This document shows positions 1 through 7,836 of a stretch of 64,000 nucleotides of DNA, piece by piece (position 1 is the first letter of the stretch; the number at the start of each line of letters is the position of its first letter). Origin of the DNA: Endobacter medicaginis (GTDB lineage Bacteria; Pseudomonadota; Alphaproteobacteria; Acetobacterales; Acetobacteraceae); contig NZ_JACHXV010000006.1 of NCBI RefSeq assembly GCF_014192375.1, positions 210,282 through 274,281 on the forward strand, read 5' to 3'. The notes below the pieces were generated by a model. The model was not told the origin of the DNA. It ran no database searches and was given only the letters and a program-made list of their open reading frames with translations. Made by a program: the position numbers and the translations under genes.

Positions 1-456
1 CCCTACAATGTCGGCACGCCGCTGCTGGTCGGCTGGCTGCGCCAGGCGGCGCTGTGGGAACGGCTGACGCTGATGTTCCAGCTCGAGGTCGCCGAACGGA
101 TCTGCGCCGCACCGGATACCGATGCCTATGGGCGGCTGGCGGTGCTCGCCCAATGGGTATGCACCACGGATATCGTGCTGCGCGTGCCGCCGGGCGCCTT
201 CGTGCCGCCACCGAAGGTCTGGTCGGCGGTGGTCAGGCTGACGCCCCGTGAGAAGCAGCCCGACCCGGTGCTGTTCGGCGCCATGGAGCGTCTGACGGCA
301 GCCGCCTTCGGGCAGCGCCGCAAGATGCTGCGCGGCGCACTGGCGGGCCTGGGTGGCGAGGCGCTGCTGGAGCGCGCCGGGATCGATCCGCGGCGGCGGG
401 CGGAGACGCTGTCGGTGGCGGAGTTCGAGCGCCTGGCAGGTTGTCTCGTGTCCTAA
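1..456 (+). CDS. rsmA: 16S rRNA adenine dimethyltransferase RsmA, C-terminal part
   Basis: RsmA (KsgA) dimethylates two adjacent adenines in the 3'-terminal helix of 16S rRNA late in 30S assembly. The window opens inside the gene: the first codons read PYNVGTPLL, the end of the NPPYN-type catalytic motif. The frame then runs through [14 protein letters not shown], a signature of the family, into the small helical C-terminal domain ([11 protein letters not shown]). The stop TAA at 454-456 overlaps the stop of the convergent cfa gene. Only about the last 150 residues are present, so the start and SAM-binding motif lie outside the window. Confidence 0.93.
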   Translation, partial: PYNVGTPLLVGWLRQAALWERLTLMFQLEVAERICAAPDTDAYGRLAVLAQWVCTTDIVLRVPPGAFVPPPKVWSAVVRLTPREKQPDPVLFGAMERLTAAAFGQRRKMLRGALAGLGGEALLERAGIDPRRRAETLSVAEFERLAGCLVS

Positions 457-1703
457 CCCAGCGAGGCGGCCTTGCTCTCGGCAACGCTGCGCCGCTCGGT
501 GGCCGCACGCTCGGCCTCGAACAGATAGTCGCGGGTGAACGGCACGGCATCGATCCGGCGGGTGAGCTGGAGCTGGAAGTTCATGTGGCCCTGGCGGCGG
601 AAGGCGAGTTCCGAGCCGCAGAGATAGAGTTCGAACATCCGGCAGAACCGCTCGTCGTGCATCGATGCGACGGTGTCGCGGTTGGCGGCGAAGCGCCGGC
701 GCCAGTGCTCGATGGTGCGCGCATAGTGCAGCCGCAGCACCTCACAGTCGGTCATCCACAGGCCCGAGCGCTCGACGGCGGCCAGCGTTTCGCTCAGGGC
801 GGGCGAGTAGCCGCCGGGGAAGATGTATTTCTCCAGCCAGGCGTTGGTCGCCCCCGGCCCGTCCATCCGCCCGATCGAATGCACCAGGGCGACGCCGTCG
901 GGCACGAGCGCATCGCGGATGGCACCGAAATATGTCTCGAAATGGCCAACCCCGACATGCTCGAACATGCCCACGGAGACCACGCGGTCGTAGGTCTCGG
1001 TCAGGGTGCGGTAGTCGCGGAGCTGGAACTCCACCTGGCCGGCCAGCCCGGCGCTCTCGGCGCGCGAGCGTGCCTCGTTGAGCTGCTCGGTCGACAGGGT
1101 GATGCCGGTGACGGTGACACCGTAGTCGCGTGCCAGCGTCAGCGCCATGCCGCCCCAGCCGCAGCCGATGTCGAGCACGCGCAGACCGGGGCGATCGAGC
1201 TTCAGCTTGGCGGCGATGTGATGCTTCTTGGCTTCCTGCGCCTCCTCCAGCGTCTCGTCGCCGTGAACGAAGTAGGCGCAGGAATACTGGCGGTCGCGAT
1301 CGAGGAACAGGGAGTACAGCCGCCCGTCGAGATCGTAGTGATGCGCGACATTCCGCCGCGAGCGTCGCTCGGGGTTGAACTGGGACACGCCGCGCTTGAG
1401 CCAGCGCCAGCCTCCTTCGAGGCGCATGCCGGGGTGGCCGCCGGCCACCGCGTTGATCATCAGCAGCTCGACCAGCTCGTAAAGCGGGCCGTCGAGCGGG
1501 ACCAGGTCGTCGTCCATGTAGGCTTCCCCGAACGACAGGCCGGGGTTGACGAGCAGGGCACGCACCGCGCGTTCGTTGCGCAGGTGGACGCCGGCGGTCG
1601 GTGTGCCCGAACCATAGCTGCGATAGCTGCCGTCCGGCAGCCGCACCCGCAGCGTGCCGCGCCGGATGAACAGGCGAAGAAAGATGTCGAGCAACCTGAT
1701 CAT
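453..1703 (-). CDS. cfa: cyclopropane-fatty-acyl-phospholipid synthase
   Basis: A 416-residue SAM-dependent methyltransferase of the CFA synthase family, which adds a methylene bridge to unsaturated acyl chains of membrane phospholipids. The N-terminal third is the lipid-binding region. The SAM-binding glycine motif reads [10 protein letters not shown], followed by GITLSTEQ and the family segment SVGMFEHVG. The frame is open from a TTG at 1718, but the ATG at 1703 has GGAGG eight bases upstream and gives the usual N-terminus ([12 protein letters not shown]), so I place the start there. The gene converges on rsmA with overlapping stop codons. Confident of the family; the exact lipid product (cyclopropane or another methylated acyl chain) cannot be read from the sequence. 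Confidence 0.93.
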   Translation of the reverse strand: MIRLLDIFLRLFIRRGTLRVRLPDGSYRSYGSGTPTAGVHLRNERAVRALLVNPGLSFGEAYMDDDLVPLDGPLYELVELLMINAVAGGHPGMRLEGGWRWLKRGVSQFNPERRSRRNVAHHYDLDGRLYSLFLDRDRQYSCAYFVHGDETLEEAQEAKKHHIAAKLKLDRPGLRVLDIGCGWGGMALTLARDYGVTVTGITLSTEQLNEARSRAESAGLAGQVEFQLRDYRTLTETYDRVVSVGMFEHVGVGHFETYFGAIRDALVPDGVALVHSIGRMDGPGATNAWLEKYIFPGGYSPALSETLAAVERSGLWMTDCEVLRLHYARTIEHWRRRFAANRDTVASMHDERFCRMFELYLCGSELAFRRQGHMNFQLQLTRRIDAVPFTRDYLFEAERAATERRSVAESKAASLG

Positions 1704-1780
1704 CCCGCGCGCCTCCAAGTCCGGGTCGGATCATGAGCGAGCCTGCCGGACGGGTCAAAACCCAACGATGGCGACGGACA

Positions 1781-1822
1781 AGAAAAAACCCCGCAAGGCC
1801 GGAGCCTTGCGGGGTTTTTTCT
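1781..1822 (-). terminator. intrinsic terminator of the rpsF-rpsR-rplI operon
   Basis: Two perfectly complementary 19-base arms (1781-1799 and 1804-1822) enclose a CGGA loop. The GC-rich core is flanked by six As on one side and six Ts on the other, so it can act in both directions. It lies 19 bases after the rplI stop and before cfa, and most likely ends the ribosomal transcript while insulating cfa. Confidence 0.93.
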
Positions 1823-1841
1823 TCAGCGGATGACGCCGGGC

Positions 1842-2426
1842 TCAGCCGGCGGCAGCCTCCTCGCCCTGCGCCTGGGCACCGAAATCGTCGCCGAGCTGCT
1901 CGGCGACATAGGCGCGACCCTCGTCTTCCTCGACGGCGACGGTCTCGCCGCGCGCCTGGCGTTCGGCTTCCTCGACCGAGCGGGCGACGTTGACGGTGAC
2001 CTTGATCACCACTTCCGGATGCAGCACCACGCGGACCTCGGACAGGCCGAGGGTCTTGATGGGCTGGTCGAGCTGCACCTGGCCCCGGTGGATCGAGAGC
2101 CCCTCGCTGGTCGCCGCATCGGCGATGTCGCGAGTGGTTACCGACCCGTAGAGGCTGCCGGAATCGCCAGCCTGACGGATGACGACGACGGAGAGCTCGC
2201 CGATGCGGGCGGCGACGGCCTCGGCCTCTTCGCGGCGCTGGAGGTTCTGCGCCTCGAGATTGGCACGCTCACGCTCGAAACGCTCCTTGTTGGCGGCGTT
2301 CGCACGGATCGCCTTGCCCTCGGGGAGCAGGAAATTGCGGGCATAGCCGGGCTTCACCTTCACGGTGTCGCCCATCTGGCCCAGCTTCTCGACGCGCTGG
2401 AGGAGAATGACTTCTACGGCGGACAT
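1842..2426 (-). CDS. rplI: 50S ribosomal protein L9
   Basis: L9 binds 23S rRNA near the L1 stalk. The N-terminus [24 protein letters not shown] and the following [12 protein letters not shown] are the L9 signature. The connecting helix (about residues 45-75) is charged, and the C-terminal domain contains [15 protein letters not shown]. At 194 residues it is longer than the roughly 150 of the E. coli protein; the extra length is an acidic, alanine-rich tail after about residue 150. It is the last gene of the rpsF-rpsR-rplI operon and is followed by a strong terminator. Confidence 0.97.
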   Translation of the reverse strand: MSAVEVILLQRVEKLGQMGDTVKVKPGYARNFLLPEGKAIRANAANKERFERERANLEAQNLQRREEAEAVAARIGELSVVVIRQAGDSGSLYGSVTTRDIADAATSEGLSIHRGQVQLDQPIKTLGLSEVRVVLHPEVVIKVTVNVARSVEEAERQARGETVAVEEDEGRAYVAEQLGDDFGAQAQGEEAAAG

Positions 2427-2441
2427 GGTCTCTTTCTCCCC

Positions 2442-2717
2442 TCAGTTCAGAACATAGGGGAGCAGGGCGAGGAAGCGGGCGCGCTTGATCGCCTGCGCCA
2501 GCTCGCGCTGCTTCTTCGCCGACACCGCGGTGATGCGGCTCGGCACGATCTTGCCGCGCTCCGACAGGAAGCGCGACAGCAGGCGGACGTCCTTGTAATC
2601 GATCTTCGGCGCGTTCGGACCCGAGAACGGGCACGACTTGCGGCGACGATAGAAGGGACGGCGCGCGCCGACCGCGGTGCGGCGGGCGGCGGGATTGATT
2701 TCGGTGGTCTCGGACAT
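2442..2717 (-). CDS. rpsR: 30S ribosomal protein S18
   Basis: S18 forms a heterodimer with S6 on the platform of the 30S subunit. The protein (91 residues from MSETTEI) carries the hallmark RRKSCPFSG near the N-terminus, then [19 protein letters not shown] and a basic [32 protein letters not shown] C-terminus. The frame opens five codons earlier, but the inner ATG at 2717 fits family length. Its start lies 11 bases after the rpsF stop, so translation is probably coupled. Confidence 0.96.
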   Translation of the reverse strand: MSETTEINPAARRTAVGARRPFYRRRKSCPFSGPNAPKIDYKDVRLLSRFLSERGKIVPSRITAVSAKKQRELAQAIKRARFLALLPYVLN

Positions 2718-2728
2718 CGTCTCGCCCC

Positions 2729-3199
2729 TCACTCGTCGTTCAGATCGCGGCCGCCGCGCGGACCTTCGTCACGGGCGCGGAATTCCTCGCGATCGTCATA
2801 GCCGCGCTTGCCGCCACGGCCGCTGTCGAAGCGCCCGGCGGGCTTGGGCCCGCGGAAGCCGCGCTCGCGATCGTCGCCCTTGCGCGCCAGGATGGCGGAG
2901 GGGGCATCGTCGATCTCGTCGACGCGGATGGTCATGAAGCGCAGGATGTCCTCGTTGAGGTTCAGCTGACGTTCCATCTCGACGATGGAGGCCGGCGGCG
3001 CCTCGAGGCCGAGCAGCATGTAATGGCCCTTACGGTTCTTCTTGACCCGATAGGCCAAGCTGCGCAGGCCCCAGTATTCGCGCTTGCGGACTGCACCGCC
3101 ATCGCCCTCGACCTGAGCGGCGACGAGGTCGGCGATCGCCTCGACCTGCTGCTGCGTGACATCGTTACGTGCGATCAGCACGTGTTCATAAAGCGGCAT
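2729..3199 (-). CDS. rpsF: 30S ribosomal protein S6
   Basis: S6 pairs with S18 on the 30S platform. The start [20 protein letters not shown] at 3199 is the canonical N-terminus and is preceded by GGGAGAA; the frame extends further upstream but without family similarity. The fold ends near residue 105 (FMTIRVDEI), and about 50 more residues rich in Arg, Gly, Asp and Glu follow. Such RG/DE-rich tails are common in alphaproteobacterial S6. First gene of the operon; the 264 bases upstream, shared with the divergent glycosyltransferase gene, must hold both promoters, though I could not assign clear boxes. Confidence 0.96.
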   Translation of the reverse strand: MPLYEHVLIARNDVTQQQVEAIADLVAAQVEGDGGAVRKREYWGLRSLAYRVKKNRKGHYMLLGLEAPPASIVEMERQLNLNEDILRFMTIRVDEIDDAPSAILARKGDDRERGFRGPKPAGRFDSGRGGKRGYDDREEFRARDEGPRGGRDLNDE

Positions 3200-3463
3200 G
3201 TGTTCTCCCTTCGGCTGGTTCAACCCGATGCCGCGCGCGGGGATCCGGCGTGGTGCCTTCCTGAAGAAGGCGCGGGTATAGCCGCGGACGTGCCATGTCC
3301 GCGGCAGGGAAGTCGGGGCTTCAATCACATCTGGTGGCGCCGTTCAAGTGGAATCCTCCCGAAATAGGCACCTTCCGGAGGTCTGGACGCTCGGGTAGAC
3401 TGTCATGACTGCGGCGTCCGTGCCATCGGTGGCCGTGCCTCCGGTAGCACTCTGGGAGCATCA

Positions 3464-4954
3464 ATGACCGATTCTGGCACATGGTCTGAGGCGCACGATC
3501 CCCAGACCTATCTGACGCAGCGACATGCCAGCCCCAAGGGTGTCAGATACGGCTTCGTGCTGATCGCCTGCGCCCGTTGGGAAGAGGCCCACATCTGCGA
3601 GTGGCTGGACTATCACCGCTCGATCGGGTTCGACCATGTCTATCTGTACAGCAACGACGACAGCCCGGTGACACTTTACGAGCGCCTGCTTCCCTATCTC
3701 CAGGGCCCCGAACCGTTCGTCACCTACCGCCACTACGCGTATTCCGGGCAGCAGCTTGCGATCTACCGTGACGCCCTCCAGCGCTTCAGCAACGAAGCGG
3801 GATGGGTGATGATGCTCGATATCGACGAGTTCCTCTGCCTGCCGGGCGTGGACAATATCGGCCGCTTCGTCGCCGATTTCGAGTCCAGGACCGATGCCAT
3901 CTACTTCAACTGGAAGACCTTCGGCACCAGCGGCTTTGCCAGGCGGCCGGCCGGGAGCGTGCTGCTGAACTACACCGCGACGGAGGGCATCGTCTCGCCC
4001 TTCACGAAGGTGCTGATCCGCTCGTCGGCCATTCCTTACGCGGCGCTGCACGACAAACCACACGTCGCGATGATGCACGATTGGGCCGAGGCCGGGCCGG
4101 AACTGCGGCTGTGCAACGTGCTGGGTGATTCGATGACCCATTACTATCGGCAGTGGCCCGTCGATGCCTGGGCCTACCTGCGGGAGGGCGACACCAACGA
4201 GCGCATCCGCCAACGTGCCTATGTGGCGCATTTCTCCATGAAATCGGACGAGGACTTCGACCGGCGCGTGGCGCGCGGGCTGAAGGGCGAGTTCCTTGTC
4301 GAGAGCATGTGGGGCAAGCTGACCCAGGCGGAGCGGCAGGAATTCCACGACCGCACCAATGCGGTCACGGACACTTACCTGCGCGATTACTGGCAGTCAT
4401 ATCTCGACCAGGCGTATGCCTACAGCAGCTTCGAGGCGTCGCCCTGGCCGCTGGTGTCGGAAGGCTGCCAGGCCACGCAGAGTTCGATCATCGCCCCGCA
4501 TGCCGAACGCCGCAGCATTGAACAAGATGCCGCCAGCGTGCTGAACGAGGCCCCCACCGGCCGGCCGCACAATCACACCGACCGGGAGGTCGATCCGTGG
4601 TGGCGCGTGGACCTCGGCAGGGTGGTCGAGCTGCGAGAGGTGCGCCTGTTCAACCGGCTCGACACGGCCCTCGAACGCGTCGCCAACATCCGCATCGAAT
4701 ACGCCCTCGACGACATCGAATGGCAGACGCTGCTCGTCAAGACCGACGGCGAGATCTATGGCGGCCTCGATGGAACGCCCTTCAGGGTCCTCGTCGAGGG
4801 CCCGCTGGCGGTCCGTTTCGTGCGCGTGACGGTGCTGGGCGACACCTATCTTCATTTCGACCGTATCGAGATTTTCGGGACCGATGTTCCCGACGACCGG
4901 CTGGCGACACAGGATGCCGGCCGGTCGGAACATAAAGTGCATGTCGTTTCGTAA
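3464..4954 (+). CDS. glycosyltransferase (GT92/GT2-like) with C-terminal discoidin-like domain
   Basis: A 496-residue cytoplasmic-looking protein without signal peptide or membrane segment. Residues about 28-300 match the family of bacterial glycosyltransferases annotated as glycosyltransferase family 92/Glyco_tranf_2_4: an ACARWEEAHICEWLDYH-type start, then YLYSNDD and the metal-binding DxD as DID at 119-121 (MLDIDEF). Residues about 340-485 look like an F5/8-type C (discoidin, galactose-binding-like) beta-sandwich, with DPWWRVDLGRVVELREVRLFNR and a closing VRFVRVTVLGDTYLHFDRIEIFG-type strand. The sugar and acceptor are unknown. It heads a cluster of three glycan genes. GGGAG lies just before the ATG. 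Confidence 0.82.
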   Translation: MTDSGTWSEAHDPQTYLTQRHASPKGVRYGFVLIACARWEEAHICEWLDYHRSIGFDHVYLYSNDDSPVTLYERLLPYLQGPEPFVTYRHYAYSGQQLAIYRDALQRFSNEAGWVMMLDIDEFLCLPGVDNIGRFVADFESRTDAIYFNWKTFGTSGFARRPAGSVLLNYTATEGIVSPFTKVLIRSSAIPYAALHDKPHVAMMHDWAEAGPELRLCNVLGDSMTHYYRQWPVDAWAYLREGDTNERIRQRAYVAHFSMKSDEDFDRRVARGLKGEFLVESMWGKLTQAERQEFHDRTNAVTDTYLRDYWQSYLDQAYAYSSFEASPWPLVSEGCQATQSSIIAPHAERRSIEQDAASVLNEAPTGRPHNHTDREVDPWWRVDLGRVVELREVRLFNRLDTALERVANIRIEYALDDIEWQTLLVKTDGEIYGGLDGTPFRVLVEGPLAVRFVRVTVLGDTYLHFDRIEIFGTDVPDDRLATQDAGRSEHKVHVVS

Positions 4955-4975
4955 TTTCGCCCGGGCCTTCTCTCA

Positions 4976-6190
4976 ATGACCTCGATCACGCCCACCATCC
5001 GCGTCAAGCTGCCCGGCAACCCGGGCAACATGATGTTCATGTATCTTGCCGCACTGTCGATCCGGAACACGCTCGGGCGCGGACAGGTCCATAACGTCAG
5101 CATCCCGATGTTCGACATCTCGCTGCCCGACATCGACCTGCATGGTCGCGCGGGGCTGCATCTTCGCGAGGCCGGGGAATTCACGTCTCGGGGGTTGCTG
5201 CCTTTCGACACCATCTCGGCGCTGTGCAGGGCCAACCAGCCCGATTTCATCCAGATCGAAGGCTATTGCCAACACGTTGGCAACCTGCCCCGCCGCGACA
5301 GTGTCGATTATGCGGCCATCTTTCCGCACCCTGCCCTGCCGGTCGCCGGAGGGGCCGACGACGAGCTGGTCATCAGCATCCGTGGCGGCGAGATTTTGCG
5401 CGACATCGCACATCCGGACTATGTGCAGGTGCCGATCGACTTCTACGCCGACATCATCCGGCAATCAGGACTGAAGCCCGTCTTCTTCGGCCAGCTCGGC
5501 GACAATCCGTATTGCGACCGGCTGAGGAAGCGTTTTCCCGATGCGATCTTCCGGGCCGGCACGAACGCTGCCGCCGATTTCGATTTCATCCGGCGCTCCG
5601 TCAACATCATTCCGAGCGTCAGCACCTTCGCCTGGCTCGCGGCGTGGCTGTCGGATGCCCAGCGGATCTTCATGCCGGTGCTGGGCCTGCTGAATCCGTG
5701 CCAGCATCGACAGGGCATGTTCATCCCCTATGGGGACGAGCGCTTCCGCTACTTCCTGTTCCCCCACACCTACTGGACCGATATCGATCGCCAGGAGCAC
5801 AGCGAGCGGGCGCTGGCCGGAAGCTGGCAGGCCGTCGACGAAACGACGATGCGGCTGATCACCGAGCGAAGCTGCACCACGCCGAGGCGCATCGATGACT
5901 ACGCCAGGTGGCTGGATCTCGATTACTACGTATCGGCGAATCCCGGTCTGGCAGCGCTGCGAACGCAATATGGCGACTGCGCGGTCTACAACCACTATCT
6001 TGAACATGGCTTCGCGAGCGGCCACCCGCCATTGCGTCTCGACCCCGAGTGGTACTGCCTGGCCTATCCGTCCGCCGCCGCGGCACTTAGCCGCAACGAA
6101 TTCCACGACGCGCTTCACCACTTTGTCGCCAGCGGCGCGGCGCTGGGCTACCGTCCCGTCCGGTCCGGCGATCCGGGCAAGCGGGCATGA
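4976..6190 (+). CDS. GT11-like (alpha-1,2-fucosyltransferase-type) protein with two C-terminal repeats
   Basis: A 404-residue protein of uncertain exact function. Its N-terminus GNPGNMMFMYLAALSI resembles the GNQMFQYA start of GT11 alpha-1,2-fucosyltransferases. VISIRGGEI (131-139) sits where the family has HIRRGDY, and SVSTFAWLAAWLS matches the late SSFSWWAA motif. Two conserved residues therefore differ from the classic family, so the donor may not be GDP-fucose. Residues about 309-352 and 354-395 form two related repeats (DLDYYVSANPGL...HYLEHGFASG and DPEWYCLAYPSA...HFVASGAALG), a module seen attached to various bacterial glycosyltransferases. It lies 21 bases after the previous gene, and its stop overlaps the next start as ATGA. 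Confidence 0.65.
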   Translation: MTSITPTIRVKLPGNPGNMMFMYLAALSIRNTLGRGQVHNVSIPMFDISLPDIDLHGRAGLHLREAGEFTSRGLLPFDTISALCRANQPDFIQIEGYCQHVGNLPRRDSVDYAAIFPHPALPVAGGADDELVISIRGGEILRDIAHPDYVQVPIDFYADIIRQSGLKPVFFGQLGDNPYCDRLRKRFPDAIFRAGTNAAADFDFIRRSVNIIPSVSTFAWLAAWLSDAQRIFMPVLGLLNPCQHRQGMFIPYGDERFRYFLFPHTYWTDIDRQEHSERALAGSWQAVDETTMRLITERSCTTPRRIDDYARWLDLDYYVSANPGLAALRTQYGDCAVYNHYLEHGFASGHPPLRLDPEWYCLAYPSAAAALSRNEFHDALHHFVASGAALGYRPVRSGDPGKRA

Positions 6191-7701
6191 GCCAGTCCGT
6201 CGCGCCGCACGGAACGGGCCGCATCGCCGTCGCCGTGATCGTCAAGAACGAGGCGACGGAACTCGCCTACTGGCTCGCCTGGTATCATCTGCTCGGCGCG
6301 GACACGATCTTCGTCTTCGACGACGGCTCGACCGATGGCACGGCCGAGATTGCCGAGGATGCGGGCAGGATGTTCGACGTCCGGGTGCTGCGGCTGTCGC
6401 GGCGCTCCGAGCGCTACGAGCTACGCCAGCGCGACTGCTATCTGAACATGCTGCAAAACCACCGCGACGAGTTCGAGTGGATCGGGTTCTTCGATGCCGA
6501 CGAGTATCTCGCGTTCTACAAGGACGGAAAGATCTGCCTCGGCGGTCTTCGCGAGCGCCTCGACAGCGTCGATGCGGATGTCGGTGCGATGGCATTCCAC
6601 TGGTGCAACTACGGCAGCAGCGGATGGGTCATCGCCAATGGCGGGCCATCCTTCGCCACCTATGTTCATCACGCCGATCCCGCAACGGGCATCAATCGGC
6701 ACGTGAAGTCCTTCGTTCGGCCGGGACTGTGGTGCGGCGGCTGGATGAACGTCCACAAGTTCGATGTGGGCAACAGCCGTTACGTCTATCCCAATGGCCG
6801 CGACGTCCAGTGGGAACGCGACGGGATCACGCTGGCCGAGGTCGACTGGACCGATGCCCGGGTGATGCATTTCCAGCTCCGCAGCATGGAGCATTTCGTC
6901 GACAGGATGAAGAAGCGCATGGACCTCGTGCCATCGCCCGCGCTCTTCGATGCGATGGACTACGCGGAGATGACCGACCTGCGTGCATCCGAGCTGGCGG
7001 CGAAGGTTCTCGAGCTGGTCCGGAGCATCGACCGGCTGACGGTGGAGCGCGTCATCGCCGGACTGTCGGTCGATACGGCCGCACAGCCATCAGCCGTGTC
7101 GGCCACGGCATCCGCAACGATCGCAAGCGGGATCACGGTGCGCGAGGTGGTCAGCGATTTCGGTCATCTCGTAGCGCTCGATACGCATGACGGACTGGTA
7201 TCGCGACGCGACGACCATCCGGCGTTTCCGCTTGCCTGCCTGACCCTGTCCTCGCTGCCCGACACCGCCTTCCTGCTCTGGGCGGAAGGACCGGGCGGCT
7301 GGCCCTATGTCGAGGGCGATTTCCGCACCACCAGAATGCGGCGCTATCTCCTCGAGGATCATTACGACGATTTCTCGTTCCGCAATCCCGAAACCCGGCG
7401 CATCCTCGGCGTGAAGCCGCCGGAGAACGGCGGTGCCGTGATCGGCGATGTCGTGCGGGCCCAGGCGTGGGAACGCTTCAGGCTGCGACCGCCGGGCGAA
7501 GCGCTGGCGCGGTGGCTGGAATCGGACAACGGCATCGCGCTGCTGCGATCGATCACCGGCGAGGTGGCGCTGCCGTCGATCCTCCCCGAGGCCGCCCTGC
7601 CGCTGTTCGACATGCTGCCGATCATCGCAGCCAGCATGTCGCCGGCGCGGCGCGCGGCTCTGGTCTCCGCGCTTGGCGCGACGGCGCGCCGGGTGACCTG
7701 A
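6187..7701 (+). CDS. glycosyltransferase family 2/92-like protein with uncharacterised C-terminal domain
   Basis: A 504-residue GT-A type glycosyltransferase. IAVAVIVKNEATELAYWLAWYH opens the fold, DDGSTD (45-50) binds nucleotide-sugar and FFDADEY (DxD at 103-105) binds metal. The GT domain ends near residue 290 and includes RHVKSFVRP and the late VMHFQLRSMEHF segment. Residues about 310-504 form a second domain (GITVREVVSDFGHLVAL..., WAEGPGGWPYVEGDFRTTRM...) that I do not recognise. The start overlaps the preceding stop by four bases, so the three glycosyltransferase genes form one operon. Substrates are unknown; decoration of a surface polysaccharide or O-glycan is an inference from the neighbours. 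Confidence 0.8.
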   Translation: MSQSVAPHGTGRIAVAVIVKNEATELAYWLAWYHLLGADTIFVFDDGSTDGTAEIAEDAGRMFDVRVLRLSRRSERYELRQRDCYLNMLQNHRDEFEWIGFFDADEYLAFYKDGKICLGGLRERLDSVDADVGAMAFHWCNYGSSGWVIANGGPSFATYVHHADPATGINRHVKSFVRPGLWCGGWMNVHKFDVGNSRYVYPNGRDVQWERDGITLAEVDWTDARVMHFQLRSMEHFVDRMKKRMDLVPSPALFDAMDYAEMTDLRASELAAKVLELVRSIDRLTVERVIAGLSVDTAAQPSAVSATASATIASGITVREVVSDFGHLVALDTHDGLVSRRDDHPAFPLACLTLSSLPDTAFLLWAEGPGGWPYVEGDFRTTRMRRYLLEDHYDDFSFRNPETRRILGVKPPENGGAVIGDVVRAQAWERFRLRPPGEALARWLESDNGIALLRSITGEVALPSILPEAALPLFDMLPIIAASMSPARRAALVSALGATARRVT

Positions 7702-7836
7702 GCCGCGCGCCGCACCGGCGTCTCCGAGATCGGGGCGGCTAGGGTCGGCTATCATGCGGCTGACCTGCAATGCCGTCACGCCGTCAGGCCAGATCGCCAT
7801 ACGGCCGGGCGCGGACCAGCACCGGAAGGGTAAGCC

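Noticed and set aside
441..1736. A 431-codon plus-strand frame over cfa
   Set aside because: Antisense shadow; the minus frame carries the complete methyltransferase motifs.
3200..3463. S6:S18-binding leader RNA before rpsF
   Set aside because: Such leaders are known in bacteria, but I could not identify the conserved bulge and hairpin here by eye, so I do not claim it. A covariance-model search would decide.
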